A DNA stretch of 8,965 nt from Oscillospiraceae bacterium (GTDB lineage Bacteria; Bacillota; Clostridia; Oscillospirales; Oscillospiraceae): assembly GCA_031272845.1 (NCBI GenBank), contig JAISTA010000130.1:1-8965 (forward strand), read 5' to 3'. The position numbers were made by a program, and so were the translations under genes. The number at the start of each line of letters is the position of its first letter. The first letter of the stretch is position 1. Positions 1-6,051 of this stretch are shown here, in pieces. The notes below the pieces were generated by a model. The model was given only the letters and a program-made list of their open reading frames with translations, searched no databases and was not told the origin of the DNA.

Positions 1-1
1 T

Positions 2-73
2 GAGGCGCAAAATGGAGCCGTTTTGGTTCTCTGCTGCCATGAGTGTCGTGAGGAAGCTGTTTGGGTGAGATGA
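2..73 (+). CDS. C-terminal end of an unidentified gene entering from the left
   Basis: A frame open from the window edge encodes 23 residues ending in a Cys-containing tail (CCHECREEAVWVR) and stops at TGA 71-73. The stop overlaps the ATG at 70 as ATGA, an arrangement typical of translationally coupled toxin/immunity genes. The CCHEC cluster could be half of a metal-binding knuckle, but the visible part is too short to assign a family. From its position upstream of two immunity-like genes it could be the end of another immunity gene or of an Rhs tip. It may also be a chance open frame, because only 72 bases are visible. Confidence 0.3.
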   Translation, partial: EAQNGAVLVLCCHECREEAVWVR

Positions 74-174
74 AGCTGTCACTTGAATTTTTCGGCTGTA
101 CCCGAAAACTTTTGTTACAGCATAACGGCAATGCAGTGGAAAATGCTATCAGAACAGCGTATCCAAAGGGGTAA
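70..174 (+). CDS. 34-residue small ORF or toxin-tip remnant ahead of an immunity-like gene
   Basis: This frame starts at ATG 70, overlapping the previous stop as ATGA, and ends at TAA 172-174, only 5 bases before the next start. The product begins MKLSLEFF and ends NAVENAIRTAYPKG. No family is recognised. The same frame is open back to the stop at 46-48, so it could equally be the C-terminal remnant of a displaced toxin tip rather than an independent gene. The purine-rich AAAGGGG (166-172) that serves the next gene lies inside its last codons, a layout common where an immunity gene follows its toxin. The upstream ribosome-binding signal is weak. The tight packing is the main evidence that it is real. 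Confidence 0.35.
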   Translation: MKLSLEFFGCTRKLLLQHNGNAVENAIRTAYPKG

Positions 175-179
175 AAGTT

Positions 180-656
180 ATGTTTAAAATAAAAGTGTTA
201 AATGATTTTGATTACTATAAGAAAGGAAAAGATGTTGGAGGCCCGATTTTTGTAGAGCTTGGAGAGATTGTGTTCCCTGCTTCCGAATGGTTTGATCTGC
301 CGATGTCCGTTTTAGAAATGTGGCTCTACAGCATAATAGACGCTTACGGAGCGAAAAACGCTGAATTTGAGCTTGATTTTATGGATGGGCCGTATTATGT
401 TGATTGTGTAAAGACGTGGCACAGTGTTATTCTGCGATTAACATCGGAGCGAGGTATGAAAGAGGGTGAGAAGAAAGTAATTTATGAAGAGGTTATCGAG
501 TTTGAAGAACTAGTTAACGAAATTATCAGGGCGACTACTGAATTTTTAGAATTGATAGACGCACGGCCTACCAAGAAACGTGAACCTGTACGTGTAAAGA
601 CGCTTGAAAAAAAGCTGCGGGAACTCAAGAAACTGGCCGCTGACGCAAAGAAATAG
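180..656 (+). CDS. Hypothetical protein, candidate polymorphic-toxin immunity protein
   Basis: This encodes 158 residues with no signal peptide or membrane segment, so it is probably cytoplasmic. The start is well supported: AAAGGGG (166-172) sits 7 bases before ATG 180. The N-terminal half looks like a small alpha/beta domain with a FPASEWFDLP motif (residues 32-41) followed by a Trp-containing hydrophobic helix. In my recollection an 'F-P-x-x-x-W-x-D' opening occurs in several unnamed immunity-type families, but I cannot assign one. Residues about 105-158 are highly charged and helical (EEVIEFEELVNEII, then a Lys/Arg-rich tail), suggesting a coiled coil or charged arm. The gene is visibly AT-richer than hrcA-dnaK, as is common for immunity genes acquired horizontally. 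Its place next to an Rhs core fragment and a second immunity-like gene suggests it neutralises a toxin tip encoded to the left. That role is inferred from context, not from a recognised domain. Confidence 0.6.
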   Translation: MFKIKVLNDFDYYKKGKDVGGPIFVELGEIVFPASEWFDLPMSVLEMWLYSIIDAYGAKNAEFELDFMDGPYYVDCVKTWHSVILRLTSERGMKEGEKKVIYEEVIEFEELVNEIIRATTEFLELIDARPTKKREPVRVKTLEKKLRELKKLAADAKK

Positions 657-684
657 TTGACATATAGAGAAAATACGGTATAGC
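657..684 (+). promoter_or_regulatory. Possible promoter ahead of the second immunity-like gene
   Basis: A perfect -35 hexamer TTGACA (657-662) begins at the base after the preceding stop codon. It is followed 16 bp later by TATAGC (679-684), which matches four of six bases of the -10 consensus. It would let the gene at 745 be expressed independently of its lost toxin. The region is AT-rich, so a chance match is possible. Confidence 0.35.
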
Positions 685-748
685 TGACGGCATGCCTTTT
701 GAGCCGAATGCGTGGCGGCCGGGATTTAGTTGGGATAATTATAAATGA
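668..748 (+). pseudogene. Remnant C-terminal tail of a displaced Rhs toxin tip
   Basis: A frame opens after TAG 665-667 and runs to TGA 746-748, giving 26 residues that end MPFEPNAWRPGFSWDNYK. It has no plausible start for a full gene and reads like the extreme C-terminus of a longer protein, rich in Trp, Pro, Gly and aromatic residues, as polymorphic-toxin tails often are. Its stop overlaps the ATG of the next gene as ATGA, the classical coupling of a toxin to its immunity gene. The simplest reading is that a core-plus-tip module once stood here and all but its last codons were deleted, sparing the immunity gene. The family of the toxin cannot be told from this piece. Confidence 0.45.
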
Positions 749-1143
749 AAAAGAAACTCTGGTTTTACATCTGTATGGCGCAAGCGCTGCTGATAATACT
801 TACGGTAACAATATTTCTGTGGAAACAAATTGCACCTGTCAAGGCTAAAGAAACAGATTTGCAAAATTATATAGACTTAGCCGAGCAATATTACTATGTT
901 CCGGAAAAAGGATATATACCGGATGCGAAAACAGCTGCAAAAATTGGAGAAAGCTTGATCGATAGTTTGTCAGGCGAGCATCGCGCGGGCAAAGTAACTG
1001 TTGAATATGACGCAGAAAATCGAGTGTGGCATATTCGAAAAGTATATTGGCATAATCCGCTGGTTGTAGTTTTTGGCGGCGCCGGCGGCACATTGCTTGA
1101 GCAAGATAGTGGTAGGATCTTGATAGTGTATTTAGAGGCGTGA
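745..1143 (+). CDS. Membrane-anchored NTF2-fold-like immunity protein
   Basis: This encodes 132 residues. A Lys-rich start (MKKK) is followed by one hydrophobic segment at about residues 6-26, with no lipobox, so the protein is probably a signal-anchor protein with its domain outside the membrane. Residues about 57-71 (YIPDAKTAAKIGESL) and the C-terminal stretch VWHIRKVYW ... GGAGGTLLEQDSGRILIVYLEA resemble the NTF2-fold immunity group, in which a 'P-x-x-x-T-A-x-K-I-x-E' helix is followed by 'x-W-x-V', a glycine-rich turn and a final 'GRIL' strand. The family call is from memory of that pattern. The start overlaps the stop of a toxin-like tail as ATGA, with a weak GGGA ribosome site at 732-735. 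Its stop TGA (1141-1143) is directly followed, in the same frame, by Rhs core sequence. It probably neutralises a toxin now reduced to a remnant. It is AT-rich compared with the core fragment behind it. Confidence 0.65.
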   Translation: MKKKLWFYICMAQALLIILTVTIFLWKQIAPVKAKETDLQNYIDLAEQYYYVPEKGYIPDAKTAAKIGESLIDSLSGEHRAGKVTVEYDAENRVWHIRKVYWHNPLVVVFGGAGGTLLEQDSGRILIVYLEA

Positions 1144-1620
1144 ATTAACAGCAACTCGCTGTGGTTCACAACGGACGGCGCAGGCGAGATGATCGGCTGC
1201 ACCGCCGTGACAAACACAGCCTACTGGTACAGCTACCTGAAGAACCCGATGGGGGATGTTGTAGGCATCATAAACAAGGATCTTACCCTCGCGGCGACGT
1301 ACGAGTACGACGCGTGGGGCAAGGTACTAGCGGTGCACGACGCAAACGGCAATATTGACACGAACCCCAATTCTATAGGCAACCTCAATCCGCTGCGGTA
1401 CCGGGGGTACTTTTGGGATGTAGAGACTGGGTTTTATTATTGCGGCGCACGTTATTACGACCCTAATGTCGGCAGGTTTATTAATGCGGATGGGGTGGGA
1501 GCTGCGGCTGCTGCGCCGGGTAGTGCGTTGCATGGAAAGAATTTATACGCCTATTGCGAAAACAATCCGGTCAATTGCTTTGACCCGACCGGTAAAGAAA
1601 CTACAGCTATTCACTGGTAG
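1144..1620 (+). pseudogene. Orphan Rhs-repeat-associated core fragment with truncated tip
   Basis: The frame from 1144 encodes about 158 residues of typical Rhs core: SLWFTTDGAGEMIG, then NPMGDVVGI, YEYDAWGKVLAVHDANGN, NPLRYRGYFWDVETGFYY, RYYDPNVGRFINADG, and NLYAYCENNPVNCFDPTGK. In intact Rhs proteins this segment closes the beta-cocoon, and the variable toxin domain begins after the DPxG site (here 1582-1593). Only ETTAIHW follows before TAG, so no toxin domain remains. There is no start codon or ribosome site at the left end: the in-frame stop of the preceding gene is at 1141-1143, and the first ATG, at 1189, lies inside the core. It is therefore probably untranslated, a displaced core module that could still supply homology for recombination with a main rhs gene. 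It is more GC-rich than the two immunity-like genes before it. Confidence 0.88.
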
Positions 1621-1738
1621 TGCAAGACGCGCGTCGAAATTGTCTGTTCCAATCCGCCAACCGCCAAAGGCTTTCTGTAGCCCAACCAAACACCGCGCTC
1701 CCATTTGTGAAAAATCGGTTAAATCTTCTGTAACCTAC

Positions 1739-1767
1739 TTGACAACCGCGCCGCAAAATGATAAATT
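1739..1767 (+). promoter_or_regulatory. Sigma-A-type promoter of the hrcA heat-shock cluster
   Basis: TTGACA (1739-1744) is followed by a 17-bp spacer and TAAATT (1762-1767). A TG at 1759-1760 makes an extended -10. Transcription would start around 1774, inside the CIRCE operator, which already overlaps the last bases of the -10. A bound HrcA would thus block polymerase directly. The -35 is consensus and the -10 matches four of six bases. Confidence 0.72.
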
Positions 1768-1792
1768 AGCACTCAAAGGGCAAGAGTGCTAA
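1766..1792 (+). promoter_or_regulatory. CIRCE operator, HrcA binding site
   Basis: The arms TTAGCACTC (1766-1774) and GAGTGCTAA (1784-1792) are perfect inverted repeats separated by nine bases, identical to the CIRCE consensus arms and spacing. CIRCE is the binding site of the repressor HrcA, whose gene starts 58 bp downstream, giving an autoregulatory loop. In the transcript the arms can also pair as a 9-bp stem. No second CIRCE copy is present ahead of grpE, dnaK or lepA in this window. Confidence 0.96.
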
Positions 1793-1850
1793 TTTTCGTT
1801 TTACGGCGTTTTTCAATACGGCACACGCCTGCCCGTTCGACACAACAATT

Positions 1851-2852
1851 ATGCCAAACGCAAACCGTGAAAACGAAATACTTTTTGCCCTGATTGAGCT
1901 GTATATCGCCTCGGCGGAGCCTGTCGGGTCCAAGGCGATTGCAGAGCTTTTGCCCGTTTCGTCAGCGACGGTTCGGAGTTGCCTTGCATCACTTGAGCAG
2001 CAGGGACTGCTGACGCAGCCGCATACCTCGGCCGGCAGAATCCCGACGGCGCCGGGCTACCGTATGTATGTAAACCATCTGCTTCTGCGGCAGCGGCAGT
2101 CTGTGCGCGAGTCTGAAAACCTCGCCCTGCGGCTGTCTATGATGGCGGATGAGCTTATCGCGGGGGCGAAAAAATTCGAGAAAATGCTCTCGGAGGCGAC
2201 GGGACTGCCCGCGTTTTCGGCGGAGCTGCCAAAAGCTAAAATTCTCGTTGAGCGGATTGATTTTCTTCCGGTTTCGATATACTCCTTTGTAATCATTATG
2301 ATTACAAGCACCGGTTCTGTGAATAATAAGGTCATAGAGGTGCCGGAGGCGATTTCGGAAAGCTTCATGAAGCGCTTTCGCCAGGTTGTAAACACCGCGT
2401 TTCATGGCCTTTCGGCGGGTGAGATAACCTTTTCAAAGGTCTCCTCGGTTGAGACCGCGACCGGGGATATTTACGGCTTAACGGCCGTTACGGCGGAGTT
2501 TTTGATCGACACGCTGCAAAGCCTTTCACACCGCGAGATTCGTTTTTCGGGGTTCTCGAGACTGCTGTCACAGCCGGAATTCCGCTTGGCGGAGCACGCG
2601 GAGCGGCTGCTCGAATATCTGTCTGAAAAGCCCGGCGGCGCGATTACGGCGCCGGACGGCACGGAGTCCGTTAAGGTGACAATCGGGGAGGAAAACAACG
2701 CCCCGGCGCTTCAAAAAGCGTCTCTCTTAGCCGCGAAAATCGAGCTTTCGGACGAGAACGACCTGCTTGTCGGCGTTGTGGGTCCGATGAGAATGAATTA
2801 CGCGAGTATTTTGTCGGTACTGCGGCATTTGTCGCAGCTGCCAAAGGAGTAA
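1851..2852 (+). CDS. hrcA: Heat-inducible transcription repressor HrcA
   Basis: This encodes 333 residues, close to the usual 340 or so. The N-terminal winged helix (about 1-75) carries AEPVGSKAI, SSATVRSCLASLEQQGLL and the hallmark QPHTSAGRIPTAPGYRMYV. The C-terminal dimerisation region ends with IGEENN ... VVGPMRMNYASILSVLRHLS, matching the family's 'IGEEN' and 'GP-x-R-M-x-Y-x-x-x-x-x-V-L' signatures. HrcA binds CIRCE and represses chaperone genes until GroEL availability drops. Here it sits just behind a perfect CIRCE and heads the grpE-dnaK cluster. The start at 1851 is the only ATG that fits, because no upstream in-frame ATG or GTG exists. There is no clear Shine-Dalgarno before it, which suggests low translation of the repressor. 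The usual 'ATIRNEM' of the recognition helix reads ATVRSCL, a noticeable departure. Confidence 0.96.
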   Translation: MPNANRENEILFALIELYIASAEPVGSKAIAELLPVSSATVRSCLASLEQQGLLTQPHTSAGRIPTAPGYRMYVNHLLLRQRQSVRESENLALRLSMMADELIAGAKKFEKMLSEATGLPAFSAELPKAKILVERIDFLPVSIYSFVIIMITSTGSVNNKVIEVPEAISESFMKRFRQVVNTAFHGLSAGEITFSKVSSVETATGDIYGLTAVTAEFLIDTLQSLSHREIRFSGFSRLLSQPEFRLAEHAERLLEYLSEKPGGAITAPDGTESVKVTIGEENNAPALQKASLLAAKIELSDENDLLVGVVGPMRMNYASILSVLRHLSQLPKE

Positions 2853-2865
2853 CACGAGTGCTGCT

Positions 2866-3435
2866 ATGAAGAAAAAAATCATCATTTTGTTATTAGCGGG
2901 CGTTATGCTGCTTACCTCGTGCGGAAATGTTCTGGAAAATCTCAGAACAAGCCAGCTAATTGATATTACGACCGAGGAAAACGCAAAAATTCAGTTGTTT
3001 TCAAGCGAAATACTCAAGTGTTTCGAAGAAAACGACAGACAAGGTCTCAAGGCGATGTTTTGTGAGCAAATAAGAACGCGCTCTGATTTGGACGGTGAGA
3101 TTGACAAGCTTTTCGAGTATTTCGGCGGGGATTCCTATTACACACGAGACATCATAGACTCAAAAGGCGGCGGCGAGAGCTTTGATCACGGCAAACGCGT
3201 CGGATGGGACGTCAGAGCCGAGCTGCCGTTTATTGAGGTCACAAAGTATTATGACAATGGGGAACCACAATACCGATATTACAATATGTGGTTTTCGTGG
3301 TGCGTAAACAGCGAAGCAAGCCCTGCGTTTGAGGGTTTGCAATATATTCGGATTGAACTGCTTAATACGGACGATTGCCTTAAGGCAGGCGAGGACATCG
3401 GCCGTTCAAGGGAGTGGGACAGCCGTGCCGAATGA
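2866..3435 (+). CDS. DUF5104-like lipoprotein
   Basis: This encodes 189 residues with a lipoprotein signal peptide: MKKK, a hydrophobic stretch, and the lipobox L16-T17-S18-C19, so Cys19 would be lipidated and the rest exposed outside the membrane. The mature part has the pattern I associate with DUF5104: a helix with EENDRQGLKAMFCEQ (about 54-68), then DLDGEIDKLFEYFGG, a GGGES turn, and a beta-rich C-terminal half (YYDNGEPQYRYYNMWFSW, LQYIRIELLN). This resembles a cystatin/NTF2-like fold with no evident catalytic residues. The function is unknown. The gene lies 13 bp behind hrcA and ahead of grpE, so it is probably cotranscribed under CIRCE. The nearest ribosome site (AAAGGAG, 2843-2849) overlaps the end of hrcA and is 16 bases from the ATG, so translation may depend on coupling. 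It is more AT-rich than hrcA or dnaK, suggesting later insertion into the operon. Confidence 0.75.
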   Translation: MKKKIIILLLAGVMLLTSCGNVLENLRTSQLIDITTEENAKIQLFSSEILKCFEENDRQGLKAMFCEQIRTRSDLDGEIDKLFEYFGGDSYYTRDIIDSKGGGESFDHGKRVGWDVRAELPFIEVTKYYDNGEPQYRYYNMWFSWCVNSEASPAFEGLQYIRIELLNTDDCLKAGEDIGRSREWDSRAE

Positions 3436-3502
3436 CGCGACGTGTATGAAAAATCCGACGAAAAAGCGAGCGGAATTACTAATAGCTATGGAGTTTTGAT
3501 TT

Positions 3503-4033
3503 ATGAGTAAGACTAAAAATACCCAGGAGCCGGAAATTCAGGAGGATGACGTCCGCGAGTATGAGGATGCTCTGCTGAACGATGACTCCGAAGCTGATGA
3601 AGCTGAATTTCTCGCCCTGATTGCAGAGGAAAAGGAAAAATACCTTCGCCTGTACGCCGAGTACGAGAACTTTCGCCGCAGGTCAAAGCAGGAGCGCGAG
3701 TCGCTGTTCTCCGCCGTAACGGCGCAGACAGCCGGAAGCTTTCTGGAGGTGTACGACAGCTTAGAAGCGGCGGTCAAGGTAGAATGTGCCGACGCAAGCT
3801 ACAAAAAAGGCGTGGAGCTGACGCTGGAGAAGCTAAAGGCGGTGTTTTCGTCCCTCGGGATAGAGGAAATTTCCGCTGTCGGCGAAAAATTCGACCCGGA
3901 GCTGCACTCCGCCGTAACGTCCGTTTCAGACGAGGAAAAAGATGACGGCGAAATCGTTCAGCAGTTTCAGGCGGGGTTTCGCTTAGGCGGCACGGTGCTG
4001 CGCCACGCGATTGTTGTTGTGAATAACAGGTAG
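3503..4033 (+). CDS. grpE: Nucleotide exchange factor GrpE
   Basis: This encodes 176 residues, a usual length for Firmicute GrpE. An acidic disordered N-terminus (about 1-40) is followed by the long dimerising helix with LRLYAEYENFRRRSKQERE (48-66). The beta-domain carries the family signature: EKFDPELHSAV (128-138) and QQFQAGFRLGGTVLRHAIVVV (153-173). GrpE releases ADP from DnaK and so resets the chaperone cycle in the cytoplasm. The commonly conserved 'RVLRPA' near the end reads TVLRHA, a mild deviation. GGAG at 3490-3493 lies 9 bases before the ATG. The gene follows the lipoprotein gene by 67 bp and precedes dnaK by 130 bp, consistent with one heat-shock transcription unit behind the CIRCE promoter. 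Confidence 0.96.
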   Translation: MSKTKNTQEPEIQEDDVREYEDALLNDDSEADEAEFLALIAEEKEKYLRLYAEYENFRRRSKQERESLFSAVTAQTAGSFLEVYDSLEAAVKVECADASYKKGVELTLEKLKAVFSSLGIEEISAVGEKFDPELHSAVTSVSDEEKDDGEIVQQFQAGFRLGGTVLRHAIVVVNNR

Positions 4034-4163
4034 CGCGGGCGGGCGCTTATTGATTAGTAAATTCTGCGGCAAACGGCTGTATTGTCTGTCGCTGTAATAA
4101 TAATTCGGGATTATTTTCATTGTAACGCCAAAGGTATGGCGACAATAAAAGGAGTAAAACATT
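4034..4163 (+). other. grpE-dnaK intergenic leader with small hairpins
   Basis: This 130-bp spacer contains a short inverted repeat CGCCA (4126-4130) / TGGCG (4137-4141) around a six-base loop, flanked by TGT and ACA that can extend the stem past a two-base bulge. It also contains a weak AT stem, AATAAT (4099-4104) / ATTATT (4110-4115). A strong ribosome site, AAAAGGAG (4147-4154), sits 9 bases before the dnaK ATG. No CIRCE is present, and I see no convincing promoter or T-tract terminator. The first hairpin ends just before the ribosome site and could influence dnaK translation or mRNA processing, but that is only a possibility. Confidence 0.45.
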
Positions 4164-6002
4164 ATGGGTAAAATTATCGGTATCGACCTTGGAACGACGA
4201 ACTCATGCGTCGCGGTCATTGAGGGCGGCGAGGCCGTCGTCATCGCAAACTCAGAGGGCGCGCGCACAACGCCGTCCGTCGTCGCCTTTTCTAAAGAGGG
4301 AGAGCGTTTAATCGGCGCCGTCGCAAAGCGTCAGGCCGTCGCAAACCCGGACAGGACGATAAGCTCAATAAAGCGCGAGATGGGCACGGGCTACAAGGTA
4401 ACGGTTGACGGACACGGCTACACGCCGCAGGAAATCTCCGCAATGGTTCTGCAAAAGCTAAAGGCGGACGCGGAAAGCTATCTCGGACAGTCCGTGACGG
4501 AGGCGGTCATCACCGTCCCGGCGTACTTTACGGACGCGCAGCGTCAGGCGACAAAGGACGCGGGCAAGATTGCGGGACTGGACGTAAAACGCATTATCAA
4601 CGAGCCGACGGCGGCGGCGCTGGCCTACGGCGTTGACAAAGAGCAGCTCCAAAAAATTATGGTGTACGACCTCGGCGGCGGCACGTTTGACGTGTCTGTT
4701 CTTGAGGTCGGCGGAGACGTCGCGGAGGTTCTCGCGACGGCCGGCAACAACCGTCTTGGCGGAGACGATTTCGACAAAAAGGTTATCGACTGGATTCTTG
4801 CGGAGTTCAAAAAGGCGGAGGGAATCGACCTTTCCAGCGACAAAATTGCGATGCAGCGCCTTAAAGAAGCGGCGGAAAAGGCGAAAATCGACCTTTCCGG
4901 CGTTACAACTGCCTCAATCAACCTGCCGTACATTACGGCGGACGCGACAGGCCCGAAGCACCTTGATTTGTCGCTGACGCGCGCGAAATTCAACGAGCTG
5001 ACGGACTCGCTTGTCAAGGCGACAATCGGCCCCGTGAATCAGGCGCTGTCCGACGCGGGACTGACCGCAAGCGACATTGCAAAGGTTCTTCTCGTCGGCG
5101 GCTCAACGCGTATTCCCGCCGTGCAGGATGCGGTCAAGAGCATCATCGGCAAGGAGCCGTTCAAGGGCATTAACCCGGACGAGTGCGTCGCAATCGGCGC
5201 GGCGATTCAGGGCGGCGTTCTCGGCGGAGACGTTAAGGGTCTGCTTCTTCTGGACGTCACGCCTCTGTCTCTCGGACTTGAGACGCTCGGCGGCGTTTGC
5301 ACACGCCTTATCGAGCGCAACACCACAATCCCGACCTCAAAGTCGCAGGTTTTCTCAACGGCGGCGGACAGCCAGACGAGCGTTGACATTCACGTCCTGC
5401 AGGGCGAGCGCGAGATGGCGCAGTACAACAAAACCCTCGGCAAGTTCCATCTCGACGGAATCGCCCCCGCGCGGCGCGGCATTCCGCAGATTGAGGTTAC
5501 GTTTGACATTGACGCGAACGGCATTGTAAACGTCAAGGCAAAGGATCTCGGCACGGGCAAGGAGCAGCACATAACGATAACGTCCTCAACGAATATGTCT
5601 AAAGACGACATTGAAAAGGCGATGCGCGACGCGGAGCAGTTTGCGGCTGAGGACGCTCAGAGAAAGGAGCAGGTCGAGATTAAAAACGCGGCCGAGCAGA
5701 TGATATACTCGTCTGAGAGTGCGCTTGCCGAGCTTGGAGACAAGCTGTCTGACGACAAAAAGCAGCCGGTGCTTGACGCGGTGCAGAAGCTCAAGGACGT
5801 TTCCGGCGGCGAGAACTACGAGGAGATTAAGGCAAAAACTGAGGAGCTGCAAAAGGCGTTCTACGCCGTTTCAGAGCAGCTGTATCAGCAGGCGGCGGCC
5901 GACGGCGCGGCGCCGGATATGAGCGGCGCGCCGAGCGGCGACCCCGACGTGTATGACGCGGACTTCCACGAGGTGGACGACGATACGCCGGACGCGGAGT
6001 AG
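4164..6002 (+). CDS. dnaK: Hsp70 chaperone DnaK
   Basis: This encodes 612 residues. The ATPase domain has all three Hsp70 signatures: IDLGTTNS (7-14), VYDLGGGTFDVSVL (167-180) and VLLVGGSTRIPAVQ (308-321). The interdomain linker is LLLDVTPLSLG (361-371). The substrate-binding domain follows with LQGERE (412-417) and FDIDANGIVNVKAKD (447-461), then the helical lid and a disordered Gly/Ala/Pro tail ending near DADFHEVDDD, a variant of the usual 'DADFEVVDDD'. It is shorter than the 638-residue E. coli protein and lacks the N-terminal-domain insert of Gram-negative DnaK, as Firmicute proteins do. DnaK binds unfolded segments in an ATP-driven cycle with DnaJ and GrpE. The strong ribosome site and smooth GC-rich codon use fit high expression. 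Unusually, no dnaJ follows. Confidence 0.98.
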   Translation: MGKIIGIDLGTTNSCVAVIEGGEAVVIANSEGARTTPSVVAFSKEGERLIGAVAKRQAVANPDRTISSIKREMGTGYKVTVDGHGYTPQEISAMVLQKLKADAESYLGQSVTEAVITVPAYFTDAQRQATKDAGKIAGLDVKRIINEPTAAALAYGVDKEQLQKIMVYDLGGGTFDVSVLEVGGDVAEVLATAGNNRLGGDDFDKKVIDWILAEFKKAEGIDLSSDKIAMQRLKEAAEKAKIDLSGVTTASINLPYITADATGPKHLDLSLTRAKFNELTDSLVKATIGPVNQALSDAGLTASDIAKVLLVGGSTRIPAVQDAVKSIIGKEPFKGINPDECVAIGAAIQGGVLGGDVKGLLLLDVTPLSLGLETLGGVCTRLIERNTTIPTSKSQVFSTAADSQTSVDIHVLQGEREMAQYNKTLGKFHLDGIAPARRGIPQIEVTFDIDANGIVNVKAKDLGTGKEQHITITSSTNMSKDDIEKAMRDAEQFAAEDAQRKEQVEIKNAAEQMIYSSESALAELGDKLSDDKKQPVLDAVQKLKDVSGGENYEEIKAKTEELQKAFYAVSEQLYQQAAADGAAPDMSGAPSGDPDVYDADFHEVDDDTPDAE

Positions 6003-6013
6003 GAAAAAATACG

Positions 6014-6043
6014 CGGCCGGCGGGCGCAGCAGCCCGCCGGCCG
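6014..6043 (+). terminator. GC-rich hairpin behind dnaK
   Basis: A perfect 12-bp stem (arms 6014-6025 and 6032-6043) closes a six-base loop GCAGCA, 11 bp after the dnaK stop. The stem is almost entirely G and C. No T-tract follows (the next bases are TGATGGATTT), so it may be a weak or Rho-type terminator, a 3'-end stabiliser of the heat-shock mRNA, or part of a repeat element. Confidence 0.5.
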
Positions 6044-6051
6044 TGATGGAT

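Noticed and set aside
1161..1358. 65-codon Arg-rich + strand frame
   Set aside because: It is an alternative reading of the Rhs core segment, with no ribosome site and low-complexity composition.
1466..1792. 108-codon + strand frame overlapping the Rhs core end and the hrcA promoter
   Set aside because: The first half is an out-of-frame reading of the Rhs core and the last part reads through the promoter and CIRCE, so it cannot be a real gene.
4034..4163. A second CIRCE or an independent heat-shock promoter ahead of dnaK
   Set aside because: No TTAGCACTC-type arm is present, and the candidate -35/-10 pairs have poor spacing or only partial matches.
5077..5529. Long Arg/Ser-rich open frame in the +1 frame inside dnaK, with similar antisense frames across dnaK, hrcA, the recombinase and lepA
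   Set aside because: They are shadow frames created by GC-rich codon use in clearly conserved genes. Their composition is low-complexity Arg/Ser and they have no ribosome sites.
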